A DNA stretch of 64,000 bases from Trichocoleus desertorum ATA4-8-CV12. Its GTDB lineage: Bacteria > Cyanobacteriota > Cyanobacteriia > FACHB-46. Positions 52,861 to 62,595 of this stretch are shown here, one piece after another. The stretch is taken from assembly GCA_019358975.1 (NCBI GenBank), contig JAHHIL010000002.1, positions 298,634-362,633 on the forward strand, in the 5' to 3' direction. Position 1 is the first letter of the stretch. Each line of letters begins with the position of its first letter. Both the position numbers and the translations under genes were made by a program. The notes below the pieces were generated by a model. The model saw nothing but the letters and a program-made list of their open reading frames with translations. It had not been told where the DNA came from and made no database searches.

Positions 52861-53952
52861 ATGACTCTTTCTGATCGTAGCGGGCTGGACTCCTTTGGGC
52901 ATCGGGTAATCTCCTCAGTTACCAGCGAAACCTTTGTTTATGTGGTGAAGCGACTATTACAGGCACTGCTGACTTTATTGCTGGCGTCTGCCTTGAGTTT
53001 CGCGATTATTCAACTGGCACCTGGGGATTACCTCGATACTTTGCGGCAGAATCCTAAGATTTCGCCGGAGAGAATCCAAGAGTTACAGCAACAGTTTGGC
53101 CTAGATAAGCCAATGCTGGAGCAATATGGGCGCTGGCTTTGGCAGATCCTCAAGCCTCATGTGGTTAAGGTGGGGCCGATTCCCCTAATTTTGCCTCAAG
53201 GAAATTTTGGCACTAGCTTTGTCTATCAGCGATCGGTGGCAGCTCTATTGTGGGAGCGAGTCGGCAATACGCTGTTGTTGGCGATCGCCTCATTGGTAAT
53301 CACTTGGGCGATCGCGATTCCTTTGGGCATCGTTAGCGCTGTGAATCAAAACCGGACAGCAGATCGAGTGCTGCAAGTAATCAGCTACATCGGTCAAGGG
53401 TTTCCCAGTTTCATCACGGCGTTGCTGTTGCTAATTTTGGCCCAAAATACCTCGCCGCTCTTTCCCGTGGGAGATATGACCAGCATCAACCATGATGACC
53501 TCTCCCCCATTGGCAAAATCTTGGATGTGGGTTGGCACATGATTTTGCCCACTCTAGCTCTCAGCGTCACCAGCTTTGCAGGCTTACAGCGCATTATGCG
53601 GGGGGAATTGCTGGATGTTTTGCGGCAGGATTATATTCAAACGGCGCGGGCTAAGGGCTTGCCAGAAAACAAAGTCATTTATGTGCATGCCTTACGCAAT
53701 GCGATTAATCCTTTAATTACACTGCTAGGGTTTGAATTTGCGGGGCTTCTAAGTGGTGCTTTTATTGCAGAATTTTTCTTTAACTGGCCTGGGTTAGGTC
53801 GATTGATTTTGCAGGCAGTGATTGCTCAGGATCTGTATGTAGTGATGGCTAGCCTGATGATGGGGGCAGTCATGTTAATCGTTGGCAATCTATTAGCCGA
53901 TTTACTGCTCAAAGCTGTTGATCCCCGAATTCGTTTAGAAAACTTAAAGTGA
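52861..53952 (+). CDS. ABC transporter permease, DppB/OppB type
   Basis: 363-residue permease of the peptide/nickel-type ABC family, six helices. Family motifs: FAIIQLAPGDYLDTLRQNP near residue 48, WERVGNTLLLAIASLVITW, and the EAA loop TARAKGLPENKVIYVHALRNAINPLI near 262. There is no DppC, DppA or ATPase gene adjoining, as often in cyanobacteria where subunits are scattered. Likely imports oligopeptides or a related solute. Closely follows apt but metabolic linkage is not clear. Confidence 0.9.
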   Translation: MTLSDRSGLDSFGHRVISSVTSETFVYVVKRLLQALLTLLLASALSFAIIQLAPGDYLDTLRQNPKISPERIQELQQQFGLDKPMLEQYGRWLWQILKPHVVKVGPIPLILPQGNFGTSFVYQRSVAALLWERVGNTLLLAIASLVITWAIAIPLGIVSAVNQNRTADRVLQVISYIGQGFPSFITALLLLILAQNTSPLFPVGDMTSINHDDLSPIGKILDVGWHMILPTLALSVTSFAGLQRIMRGELLDVLRQDYIQTARAKGLPENKVIYVHALRNAINPLITLLGFEFAGLLSGAFIAEFFFNWPGLGRLILQAVIAQDLYVVMASLMMGAVMLIVGNLLADLLLKAVDPRIRLENLK

Positions 53953-54040
53953 CAAGCGCCAGCACCTTGTTGCCAAAGCACCTACCCACGTAGGCCAACT
54001 AAGTAAATAGTATTTTCGGGTATTTCCTCCTGAGGTGACT

Positions 54041-54337
54041 ATGCTTTCTCAGGTTTATTACATCATTCGCTCCAGACTAGATGGCAACTACCTAACTGCT
54101 AATTTTAGTCAAGGTTCTAGTGCTACCAAGGCTAGTTATTTGTTGATGTTTCGTGAAGATTTTGAGGCTCTGAGCTATCTGAATACTCATGCCTCTGACC
54201 TCCGCGATCGCTTTGCCGTGGAATCCATTCCTGGTACGCAGATCACTGGTTTAATGAAGCGCTGGGGTTTTGCAGGAGTTGGCATCGTCCAAGATCCGCT
54301 CCTACCTCAGGTAGAGTTCCTATCTTCGGTATCGTAG
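54041..54337 (+). CDS. Small conserved cyanobacterial protein
   Basis: 98 residues. LSQVYYIIRSRLDGNYLTANFSQG, LLMFREDFEALSYLNTHASDL and GLMKRWGFAGVGIVQDPLLPQVEFL. It appears soluble and mixed alpha/beta. The ATG is preceded by GAGG with good spacing, so I prefer it to the GTG two codons earlier. I do not recognise a named domain; similar small proteins occur in cyanobacteria. Confidence 0.75.
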   Translation: MLSQVYYIIRSRLDGNYLTANFSQGSSATKASYLLMFREDFEALSYLNTHASDLRDRFAVESIPGTQITGLMKRWGFAGVGIVQDPLLPQVEFLSSVS

Positions 54338-54515
54338 CAGTTAACTTCTCAAGCGATTGTTATGCCTTGTTTTGAATTTATTTCTCTAGAATCTATCTGG
54401 GTATAGATGCGAGCAGGTAGCGAATTCCAGCAAATTAAGTGCAGGTGACGCAGGAAGTCACTCACAAAATTCCTGCTTGACAACACATAATAACTGTTAC
54501 TCGGAGAAGCTCTAT

Positions 54516-54893
54516 ATGCAATCTATTCGCATCAACTTATCTGCTCTTCTACGTCCTGTACGCTTTTTAGTAATTGCTTTTACTTGTGCATTACTATTAG
54601 TAACTCAAGCGGCTCCTGCTTTTGCCGCATCTTCCATGTATTCGGGCAGCAGCAGCCCCACCAAAGGCGAAGCTCAGCTCAAAGGGATTGAAGCGAAGTC
54701 TTATGAGGCTATAGAAGCACAAGATCCTTATGGACTAGAAAAGCAGGAAGTTGAAACTCAAGGTAAGGGCTTGAATGCGGCTCAGGGTGACGCTGATATT
54801 GACAAGATGTATCGCCCTTCCAACTCTCAAGATGCTGCCCCCTCTGTTGAGCAAACCATCAAGAAGAATCTTGAAAAGCTTCAAGGTAAATAG
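54516..54893 (+). CDS. Exported low-complexity protein
   Basis: 125-residue secreted or lumenal protein with a signal peptide (LVIAFTCALLLVTQAAPAFA, cleavage after AFA near residue 37). The mature part is charged and probably disordered: GEAQLKGIEAKSYEAIEAQDPYG and PSVEQTIKKNLEKLQGK. A GGAGAAG ribosome site precedes the ATG. A terminator follows. No family recognised; a thylakoid-lumen or periplasmic small protein is likely. Confidence 0.75.
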   Translation: MQSIRINLSALLRPVRFLVIAFTCALLLVTQAAPAFAASSMYSGSSSPTKGEAQLKGIEAKSYEAIEAQDPYGLEKQEVETQGKGLNAAQGDADIDKMYRPSNSQDAAPSVEQTIKKNLEKLQGK

Positions 54894-54992
54894 TTTGAGT
54901 TGCTAGGAGTCCCTGAAACTCAACTATTGTCCCTACTCACCTTCTTTCAGCTCATCTCACCTCTGTTTTAGAGGTTCCTAAAACAAAGCTTC

Positions 54993-55024
54993 GGGTAGGT
55001 TCTTGCAGCCTACCCTTGTTTTTT
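54993..55024 (+). terminator. Rho-independent terminator
   Basis: GGGTAGG and CCTACCC arms with a nine-base loop are followed by TTGTTTTTT. Lies about 100 bases beyond the exported-protein stop. Confidence 0.88.
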
Positions 55025-55095
55025 ATCTAAAAACTTAGAAGGGTGCGCGATCGCTAACCCCTTGTTTTTTACTTTAATTTTTTAAGTTCTTAATA

Positions 55096-55166
55096 AGCGG
55101 GTGGCGAGAATCGAACTCGCATCAATAGCTTGGAAGGCTATGGTTTTACCACTAAACTACACCCGC
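55096..55166 (-). tRNA. tRNA-Gly (anticodon TCC)
   Basis: Acceptor arms GCGGGTG/CACCCGC pair. The anticodon loop CTTCCAA carries TCC, reading GGA and GGG glycine codons, and the T arm is GCGAG-TTCGATT-CTCGC. CCA is not encoded. About 71 nt. Confidence 0.95.
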
Positions 55167-55262
55167 GATTGAATTTTGCTGATTGCCAGTGCAATATCAC
55201 TTAGCAATCAAGCCTAGACTAGGATAACACGATTACTGGAAATTTCGAGCTTAAAGTTTCGT

Positions 55263-56486
55263 TCAATTAACTGAATTGATCGTGACACGCACATCTAAAT
55301 GGCTGAAAACCACAGATTCAGGATCGTCTCTACGGTTAAAAGCTGGGTAAAATTCCCAAGCAGCGATCGCACATTTGGCTAATTGATCAAAGGATTCACT
55401 CCCACTAGACTTCCTGACCGATGTGTAGTGTGCTAAAACACGCCCTTGGTCATCGATCGTAATTCTTAGGTCTACTGGCTCGCCAGAAAAAAGACGACGA
55501 ATTTCGGGCTCGAGTGATAGACACAAGGACGAATTAGCACCTGGGGAAAAGGTTCGGTAAGTGACTTTAGGCTCAGCGGAGTACTTAGGAATGTCTCCCA
55601 CGTCTCTAGGCACCTCAATGTTGCTTAAGCTAGCTTGAAATTCAGCAGAGACTGAATTTTGGTCAAGAGTGTGTTGATCAATTGGCTCACCCACATCTTC
55701 ATTAGCTGGGGCAGACGCTGAATCTGGGGCGGTAGGGGCGGGAGAGACAGGATCGGATGAAGTTTCGGTTTCTGGCTCTCCTGTGCCATTACCAGGATTT
55801 GCGGACGGATCTTCGTTGCCTGGCGGATCTGTTGCTGTCTGTTCAGGCTCTGCTGGTAAAGTCCCAGCATCTTCCAGAGGTGGCTCAGGTAGGCTATTGG
55901 GTTCTCTGGGTGGAAGACTATTGTCTGGGGGCGCTGGTGCCTGGTTATTGGTATTCGCTAGTGGAACCTCACCATTATCCTGAACCGTTTCAGGGCTTGG
56001 CTCAGGACTAGGTAAAACGGGGGGAGTAAACGGTAAAGATGCTTGAGGGATGGCAGGCGATGGCTGAAGCGGTTGTAACTCTTGCGGTGAAGGGCTAGGG
56101 GATGGAATAACAGGTGACGGTGCTGAAACGTCTAGAGATTCAGAAATGACAGTAGTGACTCCAGGTTCTGGGGCAGGAGACTCATCACTAGCTTGAGTAG
56201 GCTCAGCAGATGTAGGGTCTTGAGCAGATGCAGCAGTTGGAGAAGAGGCTAGGTCATCGGGGGCGACGGTCTCAGGAGCCAGGTCAATCAACTCGATAGG
56301 CACAGAACTAGCGGCTGAGGACTGAGCGATCGCTGCCTGTAGCGACCACCACCGCAAGGTCAGCGCCAAGAGCAAATGCGCCACAACCGAACCCGCGATC
56401 GCCATCCACCAAAGACGGGGTGGATCAACGTGGCGACGCCAATTAGCAGGCTCTGTTTGAGGAGTAGAATCAATAAATCGTGTCAT
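55263..56486 (-). CDS. TonB-like energy-transducer/periplasmic protein with Pro-rich spacer
   Basis: 407 residues. A basic N-terminus and one helix (WWMAIAGSVVAHLLLALTLRWWSL, about 27-50) are followed by a long Pro/Ser/Ala/Glu-rich periplasm-spanning spacer (about 90-300). The C-terminal region (SLEPEIRRLFSGEPVDLRITIDDQGRVLAHY; CAIAAWEFYPAF) resembles the TonB C-terminal beta fold. TonB couples the proton motive force to outer-membrane receptors, but no ExbB/ExbD or receptor gene is nearby. Divergent from the wall hydrolase gene. Confidence 0.8.
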   Translation of the reverse strand: MTRFIDSTPQTEPANWRRHVDPPRLWWMAIAGSVVAHLLLALTLRWWSLQAAIAQSSAASSVPIELIDLAPETVAPDDLASSPTAASAQDPTSAEPTQASDESPAPEPGVTTVISESLDVSAPSPVIPSPSPSPQELQPLQPSPAIPQASLPFTPPVLPSPEPSPETVQDNGEVPLANTNNQAPAPPDNSLPPREPNSLPEPPLEDAGTLPAEPEQTATDPPGNEDPSANPGNGTGEPETETSSDPVSPAPTAPDSASAPANEDVGEPIDQHTLDQNSVSAEFQASLSNIEVPRDVGDIPKYSAEPKVTYRTFSPGANSSLCLSLEPEIRRLFSGEPVDLRITIDDQGRVLAHYTSVRKSSGSESFDQLAKCAIAAWEFYPAFNRRDDPESVVFSHLDVRVTINSVN

Positions 56487-56608
56487 TGGCAAACTTCAAA
56501 CAAGCCCGCGAAATTCGGCTAATTTCCCAGTATGGTATACAAATTCTAACGATTCCTCATGCCAGCTCGCTTTTTGAGATAATCGGAGCAAAGCTGAGAA
56601 GATTTGCA

Positions 56609-57406
56609 ATGCGGTTACAAGATATTTGTAATGGAACTGCTACCTTAACCTTGAAACAGGTTGCCCAAGATGCGGATTTAGTGAAGCAGATCCAAGTCCG
56701 ATTGCGTGATCTGCAAATGCCCATTGGTGAGCCTGATGGTCACTGTGGTGCCTTAACTTCTGCGGCGATCGCCCGTTTTTGTCAGGCATTTAACGCGGCG
56801 AATGACGACCTAACTCCAGAGATTGCTAAGCAGTTAATTCAAGCAAAAACAATTCCTAATTGTAATCCTTTGCTGGAGATGCTAGCCCCAAGGCAAATCG
56901 CTGATATTTTAGACTGCCCCCCGGGTGACGTGCAGACTTACTTACCACGGGTTTTGCAAGCATTTCATCAGCATCAGTTACTCAATCGTTCTACTTTAAT
57001 TGCCGCGATCGCCACTATCGGAGTAGAAACTGGAGGTTTCCGTCCAATTCACGAGTGGGGCGGCAACGATTATTTCACAGAAATGTACGAGAACCGAGAA
57101 GACTTAGGCAATATCTATCCAGGCGATGGAGCCCGCTACCACGGACGTGGTTTTGTCCAAATCACGGGGCGAGCGAACTATCGAGAATATGGTCAAAAGC
57201 TAGGGTGCCAACTAGAAGATAATCCAGATCTGGCTCTCGACCCCAAAATTGCTGCCGAAATTTTAGCTTTATATTTTTACGATCGCGAAGTCAATGCAGC
57301 CGCCCAAAAGCATGATTGGGAGCAAGTTAGACGCGCCGTTAATGGGGGTCTTAACGGTTGGGACGAGTTTATTCACTTTGTCAAACAGGCTCAAAAAATG
57401 CTGTGA
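56609..57406 (+). CDS. GH19-type muramidase/chitinase with peptidoglycan-binding domain
   Basis: 265 residues from the chosen ATG. Residues 20-75 form a peptidoglycan-binding-like domain (VKQIQVRLRDLQMPIGEPDGHCG). The catalytic domain resembles glycoside hydrolase family 19: IATIGVETGGFRPIHEWGGNDYFTEMYE with likely acid Glu, GDGARYHGRGFVQITGRANYREYG, and VRRAVNGGLNGWDEF. Without a signal peptide it could be cytoplasmic, as with phage-like lysozymes, or released at lysis. It may degrade peptidoglycan or chitin. The ATG was chosen over a TTG 43 codons upstream because the latter overlaps the divergent gene. Confidence 0.85.
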   Translation: MRLQDICNGTATLTLKQVAQDADLVKQIQVRLRDLQMPIGEPDGHCGALTSAAIARFCQAFNAANDDLTPEIAKQLIQAKTIPNCNPLLEMLAPRQIADILDCPPGDVQTYLPRVLQAFHQHQLLNRSTLIAAIATIGVETGGFRPIHEWGGNDYFTEMYENREDLGNIYPGDGARYHGRGFVQITGRANYREYGQKLGCQLEDNPDLALDPKIAAEILALYFYDREVNAAAQKHDWEQVRRAVNGGLNGWDEFIHFVKQAQKML

Positions 57407-57454
57407 CAGTACGTTACCGCTTTCGTCTAAGGCTGCGGCTTGTGAATGCTGCGA

Positions 57455-60400
57455 CTACCTTTCTGTTTTGAGGGCAAAAGTCAATACCGTTTCATCCACT
57501 CCTTTCAGCTTGAGCGGGCTGAATTTAGTGATTTCTTCTTCGTCTAAATAGTCTGCTACTGCTGCCGAAACCAGAATGCAGTTAGGCTCTGCCGCCTCCT
57601 GGATGCGCGACGCAATGTTGACACTAGGGCCAATCGCTGTGTAGTCAGCGCGGTCAGCACTGCCAAACATGCCCACGACTGCGGTTCCTTGATGGATACC
57701 ACAGCGGAACTGGACTTGGCTAATGCCTTGCTCCTGCCAGCGCCGATTGAGGTTGTTGAGTGAGCGGTACATCTGCCGAGCCGCCGCGATCGCCCGCCGC
57801 ACCTGTTCGTTGGGGGTTAGTTCTTCAGGAGCCCCAAATAACGCCAAAATCGCATCTCCCATAAACTTATCCACCGTACCCCCATTGTCAAAAATGGCCT
57901 GAGTCATTTCCGCCAGGTACTCATTGAGCAATTCCGCTACGCGGCGCGATCGCAAAGTATTCGACAGTTGGGTAAAGCCAATAATGTCGCTAAATAAGAC
58001 CGTTACGAGACGCGGCTCAGGTCGAAGATCCAAGGACAAATCGCCTGCTGCGGCTTTTTTCACCATCGATGGTGGCAAGAAACGCCGTAGAACAGATTCT
58101 GTTAAGTAGGTATTCAGCTCCGCTACTCGGCGCTCATTCGCCTTCAGAGCTAGTAAGTTCCGCACTTCTGCCAACAGCTCTCGGTCATTGAAGGGTTTAG
58201 ATAAATACGCATCCGCACCCCGCTCTGCTCCTTCAATTCGGGTATCTTCGTCAACCTTTGCAGTTAACAGAATAATTGGCGTACCCCTTAAAGCCTCGGA
58301 TGCCCGCAGCATTTGGATCATGTCGAGCCCAGAAACCAGTGGCATCATCAGATCCGTCACAATCAAGTCTGGGTGGTGTGTCTGAGCAGCATTAAAGCCT
58401 TCACCCCCGTTTCGAGCAGTCAGCACTTGATAACCTGCTTGCCGCAATACTCTAGAGACATAAGTCCGTAAGTCCGAATTGTCATCTACAACCAGAACTT
58501 TACTGGTTCTAGCTACTGTCTCAACAGCCGTTTTATCCTGTCCTTGCCCTGCGATTTTGTCAGCAGCAGCCTCCAGTCCCACGAGTCCTGCCTCCAGTGT
58601 GGGCAGCGCTTTCTCATCTTTTTCATAAATTTCAGCTTCGATGTCAGCCAGCTCTACAGCAGCACGGCTCATTTGAGCTTCTGTAGGAACTTCAATGACT
58701 TGTTCGGCTGGCAAGTGCGCTAGGCCTGTCTGCAACCACACGGTAAAAGTCGTGCCTTCGCCATACACAGACTCGACCGAAATTTGGCCTCCGTGCAGCT
58801 CCACTAGTTCTTTCACCAAGGCGAGACCCAAACCACTTCCTTCATAACTGCGATTCGCAGAACCCTCAGCTTGCCGGAAACGCTCAAATAAGTGCGGAAT
58901 TTGATCGGTACGAATGCCGATTCCTGTATCTTTCACTTTCAATAGGCAGTGGTCGCCAGCCAACTGCATAGACACTGTGATCCTTCCACTAGCTGCCGTG
59001 AACTTCATGGCATTGGACAAGAGGTTGTAGAGTACCTTGTCAAATTTCTCTAGATCAAGATAAATCGCAGGACAATCTTGCAGTTCTGTGAACAGCGTAA
59101 TTTCTTTTTTGTCGCAGTACGGTCGAAATGACTCAACGACCTGACTCACAAACTCGGTCAAGTCACAGGGGCGGAAACTGGGTTGCATTCGACCAGCATC
59201 CAGCCGTTGTAAATCTAGCAATTGATTGACGAGGCGGAGAAGACGGCGCGAATTACGCAAAGCAATGACGGCTTGATCATAAGCTAGCCCTTCTTTCTGA
59301 GCGACTGCCGACTCCAAAGGACCAATCGTTAGCGTGAGCGGGGTCCGGAATTCGTGGGAAATATTCTGAAAGAATTCAGTTTTTTGGCGGTCTAGCTCTA
59401 TAAGCTGCTCAGCTTGCTGCCGAGTTTTTTGGTAAAGACGAGATTGTTGCACCGCGATCGCAGCTTGGGCAGCTACGGCTTGAGCCAGTTCAATTTCTGA
59501 AGCTTGCCAACGGCGTGGGTGACGTACTTGTCGCAGAGAAATGCTGCCAATAATTTTGCCATCAGACAGCAAAGGGACGACCAGCAGAGCGCGGGCAGGC
59601 GATCGCAAAGGTAAATCTGCCACATTCAGCTCTGGATGCTGGCCTAAATCCTCAATGGCTACAGGCTTCTGAGTTAACAGCAAATGCTGTAACACCGGAT
59701 TTCCTCTGATCGGCACCCGTGACTGGGGTAAATGACGTAAAGGCACTCCCCCATCCTCTAATCCATCCAGCGCTGACCCGCTCCGGCGGGAGCTATTGGA
59801 ACTAGCTGTATGAGTGGTTAGCGGCGGCGTCAGTTCAAACGGTAAATGAGAGCTACTAGACTGTCCTACCCCAGCTGTAGAACTGGGCAACAAATTAGTC
59901 AGTTCTCCTACGGTCTCATTCGTGGACTCAGCAGAATCGTGTAGACCAACACACTGGACATACTCATCATCCTCTGTCCAGAGGGAAAGAGCACAGCCAT
60001 CCACATGGAGTGCTTGGCCCAACTGCTGAGTAATAGCAGCAAAAATATCTTGCGGATCTAAACTAGAGCGAATGGCTGCGGTGATTGTATTGACCAATGC
60101 CTCACGTTGAGCCAAGGCTCGAACTTGTTCATAAGCACGGGCTTGAGACAAAGCTAAGGCTGCCTGATCGGCTACCACAATCACCAATTGAATCTCGTCA
60201 TCTTGCCAAACTCGCAGCTCCCCGGTTTGATGCAATGCAAGAACTGCCATCAACTCCTGGCGGCAGATTAAGGGCACTACTAGACTAGAACGAATATTGG
60301 CGTCGGTATAAATCTGTTGACGCAGCTTCAAGTCTGGAATATCAACCTCATCTTCCTTCAGCGTCGCTACGTCATCTAGAAGTTTGACCTCATGAGTTTT

Positions 60401-61135
60401 CCAGACGGTCTGAGCCAAGTGACTCCAATCGTTAGCTGCATTGCTATGGGCATCAGACGAGACAGGGAATAGCTTCGTCTCGCCCGACATAGATAGTTCA
60501 GTTGAGTGATTCGAGTTGGCTCCGTGATGGGAACGAGCCGCGTAAACAAACCACTCATCCTCCATGCGATCGTCTTGAAACGGTCGTAGAACACAGCAAC
60601 TCACTTCAAACATTTGCCCCATCGTATCGACAATCGTTTGCATGATTTGTCGATAGTTAAGAGCGCTGCGAATCGTGTTGGTGACGGCATTCAGTAAAGA
60701 CTCTTGCCGCAGTGTTCGACACAATTCTCGTGTGCGAGCTTTCAATACGTTGTGAGTGTCAACTGCCTGACGCACAACACCTTTAAGTTCTTCATCATCC
60801 CAGGGCTTGGTGACGTATTTGAAGACTTTGCCAGAGTTAATGGCTTCGACCAAGTCCTCAACGTCGGTATATCCTGTCAGAATGATCCGAATAATATCCG
60901 GATACTGCGTAGCCGTGAGACTGAGGAACTCTGTCCCACTCATTAAGGGCATGCGCTGGTCTGAGATGATGACAGCGATATCACCTTCGTTAGCTAGGAT
61001 ATCCAGCGCCACAGGTGCACTTTCAGCTCTGAGTACCTTGAACTCTCGGTGGAAAGTTCGGTAGAGCAAATCCAAGTTATCTGGCTCGTCATCAACCACC
61101 AGAATTTTGGGTTTACTGGTATCTGGGGATTTCAT
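57455..61135 (-). CDS. Hybrid REC-GAF-GAF-histidine kinase-REC-class III adenylate cyclase
   Basis: 1226-residue cytoplasmic signalling protein. REC1 is about 10-125 (phospho-acceptor Asp59 in VIISDQRMPLMSG). Two GAF domains follow (about 150-335 and 350-580). HisKA has FFQNISHEFRTPLTL, and HATPase has NLLSNAMKF and GSGLGLALVKEL. REC2 is about 880-1000 (Asp in LIVTDLMMPLVSG). The class III cyclase occupies the last 190 residues: metal Asp in VLFSDIIGFT and GDAILALFG, Lys in VDKFMGDA with a Thr in ADYTAIG suggesting ATP rather than GTP, and NIASRIQ transition-state residues. So phosphorylation and cAMP output may be combined in one chain. Confidence 0.93.
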   Translation of the reverse strand: MKSPDTSKPKILVVDDEPDNLDLLYRTFHREFKVLRAESAPVALDILANEGDIAVIISDQRMPLMSGTEFLSLTATQYPDIIRIILTGYTDVEDLVEAINSGKVFKYVTKPWDDEELKGVVRQAVDTHNVLKARTRELCRTLRQESLLNAVTNTIRSALNYRQIMQTIVDTMGQMFEVSCCVLRPFQDDRMEDEWFVYAARSHHGANSNHSTELSMSGETKLFPVSSDAHSNAANDWSHLAQTVWKTHEVKLLDDVATLKEDEVDIPDLKLRQQIYTDANIRSSLVVPLICRQELMAVLALHQTGELRVWQDDEIQLVIVVADQAALALSQARAYEQVRALAQREALVNTITAAIRSSLDPQDIFAAITQQLGQALHVDGCALSLWTEDDEYVQCVGLHDSAESTNETVGELTNLLPSSTAGVGQSSSSHLPFELTPPLTTHTASSNSSRRSGSALDGLEDGGVPLRHLPQSRVPIRGNPVLQHLLLTQKPVAIEDLGQHPELNVADLPLRSPARALLVVPLLSDGKIIGSISLRQVRHPRRWQASEIELAQAVAAQAAIAVQQSRLYQKTRQQAEQLIELDRQKTEFFQNISHEFRTPLTLTIGPLESAVAQKEGLAYDQAVIALRNSRRLLRLVNQLLDLQRLDAGRMQPSFRPCDLTEFVSQVVESFRPYCDKKEITLFTELQDCPAIYLDLEKFDKVLYNLLSNAMKFTAASGRITVSMQLAGDHCLLKVKDTGIGIRTDQIPHLFERFRQAEGSANRSYEGSGLGLALVKELVELHGGQISVESVYGEGTTFTVWLQTGLAHLPAEQVIEVPTEAQMSRAAVELADIEAEIYEKDEKALPTLEAGLVGLEAAADKIAGQGQDKTAVETVARTSKVLVVDDNSDLRTYVSRVLRQAGYQVLTARNGGEGFNAAQTHHPDLIVTDLMMPLVSGLDMIQMLRASEALRGTPIILLTAKVDEDTRIEGAERGADAYLSKPFNDRELLAEVRNLLALKANERRVAELNTYLTESVLRRFLPPSMVKKAAAGDLSLDLRPEPRLVTVLFSDIIGFTQLSNTLRSRRVAELLNEYLAEMTQAIFDNGGTVDKFMGDAILALFGAPEELTPNEQVRRAIAAARQMYRSLNNLNRRWQEQGISQVQFRCGIHQGTAVVGMFGSADRADYTAIGPSVNIASRIQEAAEPNCILVSAAVADYLDEEEITKFSPLKLKGVDETVLTFALKTER

Positions 61136-61578
61136 GCACCGCTCTCCTGCTGCAGAGGCAGTTGATTCAACAATCGTTGCACTGGATATAAGTTGCTAGA
61201 ACTGGAGAGACTGAGTTGTGCCAGGTGAATAGCTTGCCTGAACACTGCATTAATTAAATTAATTAATCGATTAGCACCAAGTTGCTGCACTACAGTTAGG
61301 TCGGTAATCCATAGTTCTCGCCCCCAAACTCCTAGTAGAGTACGAAGGCTTAAGGACTGCTGATGACATACCTTGACAGGCAACAGAGTAGAGGGCTGCG
61401 CAACAAAATTTGTTTGCAGTCCTTTGCTACTAGTCCTTAAAACAAAAGGCGTGACGACAGTCGCAGTATTCAAAGACAAGAAAATCCGGTTGCTAATCTG
61501 TACTGATCTACTAATTCCGTCTGAAACAGTACTCCTCAGAAAAAATTGTGACAATTTTAGGGAGGAAACCTCGATCAT
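61132..61578 (-). CDS. Uncertain ORF upstream of the kinase-cyclase gene
   Basis: 148-residue frame whose stop overlaps the ATG of the cyclase gene by four bases, a pattern often due to translational coupling. Sequence such as LWITDLTVVQQLGANRLINLINAVFRQAIHL is compatible with a small helical protein. However, composition is Ser/Leu/Gln-rich, no family is recognised and the N-terminal third looks non-coding. The region may instead be the leader. Confidence 0.35.
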   Translation of the reverse strand: MIEVSSLKLSQFFLRSTVSDGISRSVQISNRIFLSLNTATVVTPFVLRTSSKGLQTNFVAQPSTLLPVKVCHQQSLSLRTLLGVWGRELWITDLTVVQQLGANRLINLINAVFRQAIHLAQLSLSSSSNLYPVQRLLNQLPLQQESGA

Positions 61579-61965
61579 GATGGTTAGTAAGCTAATGCCC
61601 TGCGGTACAACTTGTGTAATCAGAGCTGAGTTCCTTTTCAGGCATCTGAAGTTAAGGTGCCCAGTCTCATCCAGGATGTAGCGAGGGTTAGCTCAAGGTT
61701 GATGCACTCCTCATACAATCCTAATACAGTTCTAATATTGCGAAAGTTAACAAGCCGTGCTAATTGACCATGAACCTCAACCAGCGTTCCCAATTTTGAG
61801 CCTGGTTTTGCCTAGATTTAAAATCGGGCTATTTAAGGGTTAAGGGTGGTGTAGTGCTTAAATTAGTTCCTAGCAGTGTTAGCTCTAACTTCATCCAGAC
61901 AAATCATTTACGATCTTTACGGGCTATGTATCCTGAGAACAGTGAGTTTTTCTTTTTATTCCTCA
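61579..61965. other. Intergenic region
   Basis: About 390 AT-rich bases between divergent genes, with the promoters of the GNAT gene and the kinase-cyclase transcript expected inside. No RNA gene or other element could be supported. Confidence 0.5.
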
Positions 61966-62595
61966 ATGTCTGATGAGCAAACCTCTCCGGGACGATTACT
62001 AGATTCGCCCGACTTCAGTGTTCGGGTTGCTCAGTTAACAGACTTGACTGGTCTGACTGACATCCTGGCCGATAGTTTTCATTCTCAGGCGGGTCTAAGA
62101 CACTGGCTGTACCCGTTGCTGCGTCTGGGCATATATGAAGATTTACGCAATCGATTGCGATCGACAACTCCCAATTATGCTTGTTTGGTCGCTGTGCATA
62201 CGACGCTCAGATCAGAGCGGGCTGATTCAAACTCAGCAGACGATTTAATCGGTACCGTAGAGATGGCGTTGCGTCATCCCCATGTCTTTCAGTTTCATCA
62301 GGCCAAATATCTTTATCTTTCCAATTTGGCTGTTCGGGCAGAACATCGTCGCCAAGGTGTGGCGTATCACCTCTTGACGGCATGTGAGAGCATTGCTTTA
62401 AGCTGGGGATTTCAAGATATCTATCTGCATGTTTTGGAAAATAATTATCAAGCTAGACGGCTTTATCTTAAAACAGGGTACAAACTACAACAAGCCGATC
62501 CGAGTTGGAGTGCTTGGCTACTGAGGCAGCCACGACGCCTCCTGCTACACAAGCATCTCTCGCCTGCTACAGCGAGGCGGACTACACCCGTTTAA
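61966..62595 (+). CDS. GNAT-family N-acetyltransferase
   Basis: 209 residues from the chosen ATG (MSDEQTSPGRLLDS). Acetyl-CoA motif: YLYLSNLAVRAEHRRQGVAYHLLTACESIA, with the R/Q-x-x-G-x-G/A signature (RRQGVA), then ENNYQARRLYLKTGYKL. GNAT substrates range from metabolites to ribosomal or photosynthetic proteins and cannot be told here. Cyanobacterial members with this layout are common. Extra upstream codons lack conservation. Confidence 0.85.
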   Translation: MSDEQTSPGRLLDSPDFSVRVAQLTDLTGLTDILADSFHSQAGLRHWLYPLLRLGIYEDLRNRLRSTTPNYACLVAVHTTLRSERADSNSADDLIGTVEMALRHPHVFQFHQAKYLYLSNLAVRAEHRRQGVAYHLLTACESIALSWGFQDIYLHVLENNYQARRLYLKTGYKLQQADPSWSAWLLRQPRRLLLHKHLSPATARRTTPV

